This document shows positions 8,510 to 16,700 of a stretch of 64,000 bases of DNA, piece after piece. Location: contig DATFMH010000069.1 in the NCBI GenBank assembly GCA_035267045.1, positions 1 to 64,000 of the forward strand. The letters run 5' to 3'. Both the position numbers and the translations under genes were made by a program. The DNA comes from DATFMH01 sp035267045. GTDB lineage: Bacteria > Bacteroidota > Rhodothermia > Balneolales > DATFMH01. Numbering within the stretch: the stretch's first letter is position 1; every line of letters starts with the position of its first letter. The notes beneath the pieces were generated by a model, which had not been told where the DNA came from, did no database searches, and was given only the letters and a program-made list of their open reading frames with translations.

Positions 8510-9403
8510 TTATTCCCAAATACCTGTTATGGCTTTATTTGTTGCATCGCCGGCATGTCCAAGACCGTACATATCCTCGATTGTCCGTAAGACACTGTAA
8601 TGATTGATATATTCCTTGAATTTTCCATGCCGGACCATCTGGCCAACAAACAACGTCGGGATATGATTAGCCGGCGTATCATTATCCTCATCATATGTAA
8701 GGATAAACAAGCTGTTATGTTTCCGGGCCCATTTTATATAGGAACTCATATGAGTTTTCAACCATTTATCACCCCGCTTAATGGTGGCCGGATCCGGACC
8801 ATTGTGCATATCGTTGTCCTCATCCGGAATAACAATGGATACGGTTGGCAATTTGCTGAAATCTTTTGGAAAACTCTTTAGCGTCTTATTAACAGATGCC
8901 GGCACCCCATTTTTCTTATTTCCCTGCCAGTCGACCCATGGATTGTGTTTACGGGCATATACCGGACTCCCGTGTTTGAAGATGCTCTTACCAACACCGC
9001 AACCGGTAAAACCTTCTTTTGGCATATATTCGGAATATCCGCCAAAAGTAAATCCTTTGCTGATCAACTCATGACCTAAGTTTGGTGTGGTAAATGGTGT
9101 CTTGCCTTTCAAACAACCGTCGTCCGTTACTCCTTGTATACTACCTGAATAGAGCGCAATATAATTGGGTTGACTTGGGTGTGATACACCGTGAGCATTT
9201 ATAAATAGCGCACCTTCCGTTGCAAGTTTATTAATATAAGTGGCCTTTTGTGAACCTATTATTTGATGGGAGGCATGATTTTCTTCAATAACGATGACTA
9301 CATGATCTGGTTTCGGTATCACTTGACTATAAGCCGCTATAGTGAAACCAAACATAATCAACATTACAATCAATATGGCTGTCCTGTTTTTAACATAATC
9401 CAT
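8510..9403 (-). CDS. Exported phosphoesterase (PF04185 acid phosphatase/phospholipase C-like)
   Basis: 297 residues. A signal peptide covers about residues 1-27 (ends AAYSQ). The family core follows: HVVIVIEENHASHQ (34-47, metal-binding Glu/Asn), SHPSQPNY (74-81), PDEDNDMH (193-200), TYDEDND (236-242) and HYSVLRTIEDMYG (268-280). These are the conserved metal-binding blocks of the PF04185 superfamily, whose members are acid phosphatases and phospholipase C enzymes; the short length favours an AcpA-like or small acid phosphatase. It should act in the periplasm or outside the cell. It faces the YncE-like gene convergently and belongs with the secreted phosphatase at 687-1640 in a likely phosphate-scavenging neighbourhood. 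Substrate specificity cannot be determined here. Confidence 0.85.
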   Translation of the reverse strand: MDYVKNRTAILIVMLIMFGFTIAAYSQVIPKPDHVVIVIEENHASHQIIGSQKATYINKLATEGALFINAHGVSHPSQPNYIALYSGSIQGVTDDGCLKGKTPFTTPNLGHELISKGFTFGGYSEYMPKEGFTGCGVGKSIFKHGSPVYARKHNPWVDWQGNKKNGVPASVNKTLKSFPKDFSKLPTVSIVIPDEDNDMHNGPDPATIKRGDKWLKTHMSSYIKWARKHNSLFILTYDEDNDTPANHIPTLFVGQMVRHGKFKEYINHYSVLRTIEDMYGLGHAGDATNKAITGIWE

Positions 9404-9731
9404 AATATATTTCTTTTTATATTTTTTAAAATAAACGAACTATTATTATTTCGATTAAACTAATCAGATAATAGTTGATTGTCTTAAAGAAATTGTTATG
9501 ATTTCCACAATATCATAATGGATTATCTGTAAACGAATAATTCTTGTTTACATTTATCATATAAGTTTTTTTTAGCTCTCACTAAAAAACTATTATTAAA
9601 AATAAGTTATGATTAAAAACTTAAATTTTATTTTTTTAATCTGACTTTATCTCTTTTCTTGCAATAAATTGATATAACATACTAAAAATCAGGTTGTCTG
9701 ATATCCGTTATTCAATTACTTCTATTCATCA
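9404..9731. other. AT-rich divergent promoter region
   Basis: 328 bases between the minus-strand phosphoesterase and the plus-strand HTTM unit, so it must carry promoters for both. A weak A/T hairpin (AGTTTTTTTTAG at 9564-9575 with CTAAAAAACT at 9582-9591) is the only structure seen. No clear promoter was identified. Confidence 0.4.
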
Positions 9732-10250
9732 ATGACAAGACCAAATAAAAGTCAATTCCTAAAAAAAAGTATTCGTATTTGGACATCCGTATTGGTTGTA
9801 TATGCTTTACTCGTTGTAACCCATAATGGAGAATTTTGGCCTTTCAGTATATATCCCATGTTCTCCCAGGCCGGACAAACGTGGGTAAGAGCATTAACGC
9901 GTGATATTAGTAATACAACCGATTCTACATTGTGGCATATTACCGAAAGTGAAGAAACGCTCCCTGGTAAGCCTTTCCCGTTAAAATTAGTTCATACACA
10001 TCGAAATGATTTAGCCAACTATATAAAAAAGTCAGGATATTGGGATCAGGATCGCATTCAGGGATTAAGAAGCCTTTTTGGCAAGCAACTTGATTCAAAA
10101 AATTTATTAATTGTTTGGGTTGAGGGGCAGGCTAAGAATTCCCCCGATAAACAGAATCTTTCATACGATGTGCGTTATATCCCTTTTGCCTATCTAACGC
10201 CCGATACTTCAATGATGAATCCCGAGCACAATTTTCATACACACTGGTAA
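9732..10250 (+). CDS. Membrane-anchored protein of unknown function, partner of the HTTM protein
   Basis: 172 residues. One transmembrane segment near residues 15-33 is followed by FWPFSIYPMFS, a motif I associate with small membrane proteins found next to HTTM or DoxX-like genes, and then a soluble domain of about 120 residues that probably lies outside the cytoplasmic membrane. The stop codon is six bases before the start of the next gene, so the two are surely co-transcribed. No enzymatic motif is evident. It could be an accessory subunit or chaperone of the multi-pass protein that follows. Function unknown. Confidence 0.7.
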   Translation: MTRPNKSQFLKKSIRIWTSVLVVYALLVVTHNGEFWPFSIYPMFSQAGQTWVRALTRDISNTTDSTLWHITESEETLPGKPFPLKLVHTHRNDLANYIKKSGYWDQDRIQGLRSLFGKQLDSKNLLIVWVEGQAKNSPDKQNLSYDVRYIPFAYLTPDTSMMNPEHNFHTHW

Positions 10251-10256
10251 TATGCT

Positions 10257-11168
10257 ATGAAATTTTTCATTCAATTATTTCAAAATGACAGGTCATGGAC
10301 AACCGGCAGGCAATGGCATTTCCGTATTGTTGAATTTGTACTCGTTATTCAACTTATCTATTACGCCTGGAGTTGGGGGTATTATATACAGCATCTTTCA
10401 GCAGTTGTACTTCCGCTTGGGTTAGCGAATTATATGGATGTAAGCGTATTCTTCCATCACAATTACTCTCTTATCCTGGCATTGCTTGCCACTGCAACCG
10501 CTTTGTTGGGCTTCTTTCGTGTGTATCGCTGGAGTTATGCGGTAACGATACTTCTTTTTCATCTCATTTATATATCCCGGTTTTCGCAAGGGGAAATTTC
10601 TCATGGAGCCAACATGTTAGGAGTGTCCATATTGTCTATTGCCATAGCAACCATGAGCTTCGCAAACGAAAAAGAGGTACAAAAATTCACATGGGGACTG
10701 ATCGTTTTTCTAGTTGGTTTCAGTTACACTTCAGCGGCCTTTTGCAAACTATTCGGAACGGGATTAAATTGGGCGAATGGCAGTCACTTATGGTTATGGA
10801 TGCATGAATTGGCAACTGATAGACTATCAGAAAACGGAGCGTTTTCATTTAACTTCCTTCAGAAGCTATTATTTCAACATCATTGGATGGCCACAACTAT
10901 TCTTATGTCCGGCTGGATAGTGGAGTTTTTAGGATTCACGTTCTGGATAAACAAACTCCGTCCCTATATCACAACACTTCTAATCGGAATGCATGTAGGG
11001 ATCTATTTAAGTATGCGTATCAATTTTGTGGATAACTTCGCATTTATGCTGATTATGATCGGATATCCCTGGGACCATCTCATTCATCATATACGCGAAA
11101 AATATGCGGATACATTCAAAGGACTTAAATCATCCCGGATATTATACCCATTTGGTTCCCAACATTAA
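10257..11168 (+). CDS. Multi-pass HTTM-like membrane protein
   Basis: 303 residues with about seven hydrophobic spans and few soluble segments. Hydrophobic pattern and motifs such as EISHGANMLGVSILS, FSYTSAAFCKLFGTGLNW and a terminal region rich in His (HVGIYLSMRINF, DHLIHHIREKY) resemble the HTTM/vitamin-K-dependent gamma-carboxylase-like family. Bacterial members are mostly uncharacterised; whether this one has carboxylase activity is unknown, and the length is that of the membrane domain alone, without the large lumenal domain of the true carboxylase. It is the second gene of a two-gene unit. A DoxX-like oxidoreductase is an alternative assignment. Confidence 0.65.
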   Translation: MKFFIQLFQNDRSWTTGRQWHFRIVEFVLVIQLIYYAWSWGYYIQHLSAVVLPLGLANYMDVSVFFHHNYSLILALLATATALLGFFRVYRWSYAVTILLFHLIYISRFSQGEISHGANMLGVSILSIAIATMSFANEKEVQKFTWGLIVFLVGFSYTSAAFCKLFGTGLNWANGSHLWLWMHELATDRLSENGAFSFNFLQKLLFQHHWMATTILMSGWIVEFLGFTFWINKLRPYITTLLIGMHVGIYLSMRINFVDNFAFMLIMIGYPWDHLIHHIREKYADTFKGLKSSRILYPFGSQH

Positions 11169-11305
11169 ATATCTATTAGTTCATTCATTTCCAAGTGGCA
11201 CGCCTTTGTGCCTTTGAAATAAAAAATCACATCCCAAAATAAAACAAGAATAATACCTCTGCTGATCTATTATTATATATCCATGAGAATTCATCATTTT
11301 TATGT

Positions 11306-11569
11306 AATTTAACCTGAATTCGACATAAGTAAATTATGGTACACTAGTTCCAAATATAACGATGACGATGGATGATAGAACCTGTCTGCCGGCAGGCAGG
11401 TGTAGACGGTAGTTGTCCGGATGCTATGATCTCTTTTCATAATTAAACAAAAGATAAATGAAAATAGAAGCTCGGGTTAGAAACCTAATTCATTATTACA
11501 AATCGGTCACCGTCCAAGGTCAACCGTCTAAATCCTAATTGTTTAATTATATAGAATTCAGGTTAATTT
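11306..11569. repeat. 264-bp element bounded by inverted repeats (MITE-like)
   Basis: AATTTAACCTGAATTC at 11306-11321 is matched in inverted orientation at 11554-11569 (13 consecutive pairs, 15 of 16 overall). Inside lies a 20-bp GC-rich palindrome (11381-11400) and no reading frame of note. The surrounding gap (11169-11606) is otherwise unremarkable AT-rich DNA. Size and structure fit a miniature inverted-repeat element, but no target-site duplication is obvious. Confidence 0.45.
11381..11400. repeat. GC-rich 20-bp palindrome
   Basis: CCTGTCTGCC followed by GGCAGGCAGG, an almost perfect palindrome (one mismatch) of alternating CCTG/CAGG units. Palindromes built from CCTGCC/GGCAGG are a commonly seen dispersed intergenic repeat in Bacteroidota and related genomes. 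No function is evident. Confidence 0.6.
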
Positions 11570-11606
11570 ATATTCAAATATCAGTGACATTAATATCATA
11601 AAGAGG

Positions 11607-11984
11607 ATGACTTCAGAAATTACTATAGTGGATAAATTTATCATTATCGGTGACAGGGTATTATTAAAACCTAAATCTAAAGATAATAAGACCAAAAGTG
11701 GTCTTTATCTGCCACCCGGAATACAGGAAAAAGAAAGCATCCAAAGTGGTTATGTGGTAAAGACAGGACCAGGATACGCAGCTGCCCCGCCGTCTGATAT
11801 CGATGAGCCATGGAAAGAAGCGGCTGACAGTCCTAAATATATACCTTTGCAGGCTAAACCCGGTGATCTGGCTATTTATTTGCAAGGCCAGTCACATGAA
11901 ATTGAATACGAAAACGAAAAGTATATCATAGTTCCTCATTCAGCAATCTTGTTACTTATAAGGGATGGCCTAACTGCTGGTTAA
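11607..11984 (+). CDS. GroES-like (Cpn10-fold) protein
   Basis: 125 residues. The N-terminal half carries the GroES signature region (IIGDRVLLKPKSKDNKTKSG, then LYLPP), and the C-terminus carries PGDLAIYLQGQSHEIEYENEKYIIVPHSAILLLIRD, matching the end of GroES (yGGTEIKhdgkeYlIl... DILAii). The middle has an insert (GYAAAPPSDIDEPWKEAADSP) in the place of the mobile loop and roof, making it about 25-30 residues longer than true GroES. There is no groEL next to it. It may be a divergent co-chaperonin or a GroES-fold protein with another job. It follows the inverted-repeat element and is probably monocistronic. Confidence 0.75.
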   Translation: MTSEITIVDKFIIIGDRVLLKPKSKDNKTKSGLYLPPGIQEKESIQSGYVVKTGPGYAAAPPSDIDEPWKEAADSPKYIPLQAKPGDLAIYLQGQSHEIEYENEKYIIVPHSAILLLIRDGLTAG

Positions 11985-12027
11985 CAGGGAATAAACTCAT
12001 TCTGACCGCTGTTTATAAATGATTAAT

Positions 12028-12055
12028 TTGTATATATTTACGTAAACTACGTTTA
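12028..12055 (+). promoter_or_regulatory. Candidate Bacteroidota-type promoter
   Basis: TTG (12028-12030), 17 bases, then TACGTTTA (12048-12055), one mismatch from TTG-N17-23-TANNTTTG. It lies 24 bases before the ATG of the following gene, and a strong ribosome-binding site (AAAGGGGG, from 12067) precedes that ATG. Confidence 0.45.
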
Positions 12056-12078
12056 TCACGACAATTAAAGGGGGATTT

Positions 12079-12996
12079 ATGAATATCAGCCGTCGACAAT
12101 TTTTATCTCAAACGGCAATGGCCGCCTCGGTAAGTTTGCTTCCTCTACCGGGATGGTTGTTCAAATCCGACGATAGTCATTTTCATGAAATACAAAAAGG
12201 CATCGGAACGTATATCAATCGTGGCGGGACAATCGGCTGGTATACCCGGAATGATGTACTTGTTGTTATCGATACACAATTCCCTGATACGGCTAAAGAT
12301 TTTTTAATGGGTGTGCAAAAACGATCTAAACGTGAGATTGATGTTCTCATCAACACCCATCATCACCGTGATCATACCGGTGGAAACCCCATCCTCAAGC
12401 CGGTTGCAGTAAAAGCAGTTGCCCAGAAAAATGTACCTGTCTTGCAAAGACAAGCCGCTGAAAAACAGGGAACACTCGATAAACAAGTATATGCTGATAC
12501 ACTTTTTGAAAAAGAATGGTCGCAGGATATGGGAAAAGAAAAGATAAACTGCACCTATTATGGTCCCGCACATACCGGTGGCGACTCCATTTCCCATTTT
12601 GAGAATGCGAATATTGTTCATATGGGTGATCTTATCTTCAATAGAATTCACCCTTTTATCGATATTGACGCCGGGGGATCGATATTACACTGGAAAGAGA
12701 TCCTGGATCAGACATTAAAAAAATATGATAATGAAACTGTATTCATTTTTGGTCACGGAAACGAGAAGTACGGTGTCACCGGTCATAAAAAAGATGTCGC
12801 TGTACTCAGAGATTATTTCGATGCTTTGCAGGAACATGTTCAAAAAGGTATACAGACAGGAACGTCGAGAAATGAAATCACAAGTCTAAAGACACTGAAA
12901 GGTTTTGAAGACTTTAAATCCTATGGAGAACATTTCAGCCTGCCCTACAACATTGGCCTGACCTATGATGAGATGAAAAAAGTGGAACGCGGATGA
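12079..12996 (+). CDS. Tat-exported metallo-beta-lactamase-fold hydrolase
   Basis: 305 residues. The N-terminus is a twin-arginine signal (RRQFLSQ, then a hydrophobic stretch ending before FKSDD). The metallo-beta-lactamase fold motifs are HHHRDHTGG (94-102, giving HxHxDH), then AHTGGDS, MGDLIFN and FGHGNE, which supply the remaining zinc ligands. The protein probably folds in the cytoplasm with its metal and is exported by Tat. The family is diverse (beta-lactamase, quinolinase, glyoxalase II-like hydrolases), so the substrate is not known. An unusually strong Shine-Dalgarno sequence for this genome precedes the ATG. It has no obvious operon partner. Confidence 0.82.
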   Translation: MNISRRQFLSQTAMAASVSLLPLPGWLFKSDDSHFHEIQKGIGTYINRGGTIGWYTRNDVLVVIDTQFPDTAKDFLMGVQKRSKREIDVLINTHHHRDHTGGNPILKPVAVKAVAQKNVPVLQRQAAEKQGTLDKQVYADTLFEKEWSQDMGKEKINCTYYGPAHTGGDSISHFENANIVHMGDLIFNRIHPFIDIDAGGSILHWKEILDQTLKKYDNETVFIFGHGNEKYGVTGHKKDVAVLRDYFDALQEHVQKGIQTGTSRNEITSLKTLKGFEDFKSYGEHFSLPYNIGLTYDEMKKVERG

Positions 12997-13140
12997 CGCA
13001 GATTTTTTAATAAAAGACGACGGATCACGAGTCCTCAGATAACAGATGAGCCAGAAGCAAGTAACTAACCGTTTATCAGCGATAATCTGTGTAATCGACG
13101 AATCAGACAAAAAAACGTCCACTCTCAACCTATGACCGGT

Positions 13141-13220
13141 GGGCTCCACTTAAAAAGTGGTGTCCACCTTTTCATTCTCCTTGCCTGTTTTAGATGGACA
13201 CCACTTTATAGGTGGAGCCC
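13141..13220. repeat. 80-bp hairpin element with 26-bp arms
   Basis: Bases 13141-13166 and 13195-13220 are reverse complements at 24 of 26 positions, ends GGGCTCCAC and GTGGAGCCC, inner ends TGTCCA and TGGACA, loop of 28 bases. Each arm also contains its own small inverted repeat. The arrangement is that of a miniature transposable or REP-type element rather than a simple terminator. Confidence 0.6.
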
Positions 13221-13341
13221 ATTGAGTAAAATCTTAAAAATAATCCAGGTCCATCCTTACAATACTGATTCTAAAAAGAAAGATAACCACAGAGAACGAA
13301 ATAATATTGAGTAATTTGTGTTTAATCAAACAATAATAATC

Positions 13342-13453
13342 TGTCATTTCGACCGAAGCGGAGAAATCTATCAACGGATAGATACTTCATATCATTTATA
13401 AACACATGAATGTTTAAAGCCTTTATAGATCCCTCCATTTCGTCGGGATGACA
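13342..13453. repeat. Dispersed palindromic element, complete copy
   Basis: Left arm 13342-13369 (begins TGTCATTTCGACCGAAG, ends GAGAAATCT) and right arm 13427-13453 (begins AGATCCCTCC, ends CGGGATGACA) form an imperfect inverted repeat. Half or degenerate copies occur at 26658-26687 and 40781-40813. Repeats of this form are common between genes in Bacteroidota. Confidence 0.65.
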
Positions 13454-13759
13454 GTGTTGAGCTGCTATAAGATTAAGAAATCGAAGCATCAACGTGTTTT
13501 AATGTTTGTAACCTGGAACATTATCCTGAAAACGGGTCACAAGCTGCAAACATGCAACCTACTTTAAAGCGGATCCACTTCTATCAGCCCGACGGAATTA
13601 AACCCTTTGTCCGAGTCCTTTCATAAAGCTGAACTAATACTGTTTACCAATCACTGTTAACTGTAACGCGCCATGCTCTTTGCTCTGTGCTGCAAATCTG
13701 CGCAGATCCGTGGCTTATTTCCCCGTTCTCCGTATTCCGGTTTCATCTGCGGTTCATCA

Positions 13760-16700
13760 TCAATAATCGTACTTCCAGAGCACGTCGATACCGGTTCTGG
13801 AGTTCTCACTTTGGGTTAATATCAATTCCAGGTTTCTCTTGAGATAATATTGCAGAATCACCTGGCTTACCGGATTATTGCCACCCAATTGTTGTAATAC
13901 CGCCAGGAATATTTTATCCGTAATGTACTTACCTGCTTTAATCGTCGTACCATTACCCGCAGCATGATTTGAATTGTCTATTTGGATTAGATCAATACCT
14001 AGTTTATTGGTAGCCAACGATTCGACACGATCCATCAGTAAATTCATAAGGGCATCTTTTGCCACTTGTTTGCCATTAGCACTCGAAGAACCCGAAAACG
14101 ATTGCTCCCACGAAAGGAGAGCGTTAAACGGACGGCCAAATAAGGTATAGCTGATTATATTTTTCAGATCCATTTTAGGATCACTATCATAATTGAATTT
14201 TGGATCATTGACTGTACCCGTTATTAAATAATAAATCGAAATATCGTTAGGTTGGCGCAACTGATATAGCGTTTTTATTTTGAGCTGTGGATTTGTTGGA
14301 TCTCCTTTAAATACAATGCGCCCTGTTTGCATCTCAAATCGTTTCCCCAATTGGGTAGCATAACCCTGATCACTGTCGAATTCTCCGAATACTTTCAAGT
14401 CGCCTCCCGTTTTCTTGGAAACCTCCACTTTCCCATTTAATTCCAACGCCATTTCGGGAGATGTTCGGTTTCTAAGCCAGAAATTACGAATTATATTCAG
14501 ATTCATATCCACATCAAGAGAATCATACAACGAGATATCGCTATATTTTTTTTGTTGGTTCAGCTGCACGGTTTCAACACTTTTTGTACCAAAATTATCC
14601 AGGTATATTGTTCCATTATTAACCGACAGATTTCCCCGCAGCCTGGGATGCGTCAACGAACCTGTTAATGTGGTATTCATACTGATAACCGCTTTATAAT
14701 TTCTGGTATTAATTACCCTGAAATTATCAGCATTCATCTGCAAATTCAGGCTTTGAGTTTGATATCCTTTTAATGAAATATCACCTGTAGCAGAGAAATT
14801 TCCATTACTGCTTGCCTTACATTTATTGAGTATAATTTTACCTGGTTTAAACGCCATATCCGCAGTAATATCTTTTAGACGTATATTAGCGGGGATGACT
14901 TTCAAACTCCCGCCTTCCAAATTCATATTTCCATTCATAACAGGATTTCCGATGGTTCCAGTCACTTTTATTTTTCCGTTTAACATCCCTTGCATCTCTT
15001 TCATCTCATTTGGACTTACAAATTCATTGAGAGCTGCAAGATTAAATTTGTTTGTATTAATACGGGCATCGATCGAATCTTTTTCCTGCGGCAGGTTGAT
15101 ATCAAACTGTTTTAGATTAAGTCTGAATGGAAAACTGCCGGTAATTTCAGCGGCAGTTTGTTTCAGTGAAATGATCTTACCATGAAAGGCAATTTGCTTT
15201 TTCTTTTGTTCATACTGGAAATGTGCTTTAGCCGTATCAATGGCTACATTCGAAAAATCAGCATTACTGAGAATAAAATTACCGGTTATATCCGGCGATC
15301 CCGCTTTACCCGTTAAACGGCCGTTAAACTGAGCTGTTCCAGTCACATCCTCAAAGCCCAATTTTTGTAACAATTCTTTATAATCGGATAAATTCACTGG
15401 TTCCATCTTTAAGCTGCCATTAATCGGTTTACTGAAAAATGTCGTATCAAACGAAGTGGGATTTCCTAAACGGAACGGTAGATTTGCTTCGCCGACCAAT
15501 AATCTATTCCCCTTATCTTCTATAAACCCATCGGCCGTTAACTGTCCTTTAACAATATTAGCCTTTACTCTTATCGTGTCTAATTTGATGTCCTTATATG
15601 ACAAACCGGCAAATGATAAATTGGAATGCATGGTTACCTTCTTATTGATGATATCAAAATCTGCGTGACCGGATACTTCTCCACCATACTCTTTATTTTG
15701 CAGGAATACATCCTGTATAGAACCAAAATTCAAATTCCTCGCATCAAAAAAGCCTTTTTGAGACTTACTGTTCAGCTTATCCACATAAATCCTGAACATG
15801 GCATTATTACCGTCCTCTATTTGGAGTGTATCTGTTCGGAGAGTGTTATGGGTGTAATAAATATATCCGGGCTTACGCAGCGTCAGTGTTCTGTTTGTCG
15901 TTTTACAGAAAAAATTCTGAATGGATACAAAACTCGAATCCGCTGAATAATAATACCCGCCTTCCTGCTGTGCTCCAGCTTTTTCACGGATATTGAGATC
16001 AAGTTTGTAATCACCTTTAACCGTTTTATCACGTACTTCACCTGATGAATGAAGCTGAAAATCTTGCAATTTTAACGTCCCTACCTGAGGTTTTTTTAAT
16101 TCAAGATAAGCCTTGTAATCTGGATGTCTCGTTAAATTTACCTGCATTTGGCCCTGCATTTGACTGATCCTGACAGTATCATAACGGATATCATTCAAAT
16201 ATAACTCAGCTATAAATACTAATTTATTATTCTTCATCTTGATATCACCCATCATATCACCGCGAGTCTGTAATTTTTTTACGCCGAACAGAGGTGCAAG
16301 TGAGTGAATATCTTTTACCTTTAGATCATATTGGAGTTTGTTTTTGGGATCATCATAGTGAAACAGATTCTGCCGGGCTTCGAACGAACCATCGGCAATT
16401 CCACTTTTTATTTGTGTATTTTTCAAATATAAAACAGAATCTTTTACGCTTATATCCGCCCTCATCTTGTGAAGTAACTCTTTGTTAACAATAGACGAAT
16501 CGGCATTCAGGTGCGCCTTGATATCCAGCCCTTTCAAACCAAAATTTTTCCCGTTTCCCTTCAGGACGATATTAAGTGATGTCGGATACTCTTCAAGGCT
16601 CCCTAATTCTGTTAAATTCAGTTGATGCGTTTCAAGAGCAAATGTATAAGTCGGTTCTTTCTTTGCCCAAAGACTATGAGCCTTTAACCCGATACTGCCT

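Larger units (their letters stand above)
12997..13759. other. Repeat-rich spacer
   Basis: 763 bases without a gene, lying between the metallo-beta-lactamase-fold gene and the convergent end of tamB. It holds the hairpin element at 13141-13220 and the palindromic element at 13342-13453. The flanks (12988-13110 and 13660-13750) carry degenerate phrases of the type GATGACGCAGATT, ATAATCTGTGTAATC and CTGCGCAGATCCGTGG, which look like decayed copies of a common dispersed intergenic repeat. Confidence 0.5.

Noticed and set aside
13132..13314. 60-codon frame over the hairpin element
   Set aside because: Its sequence is the translation of the inverted repeat and has no start context.
15626..15946. 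106-codon plus-strand frame inside tamB
   Set aside because: Shadow of a long, conserved minus-strand gene.
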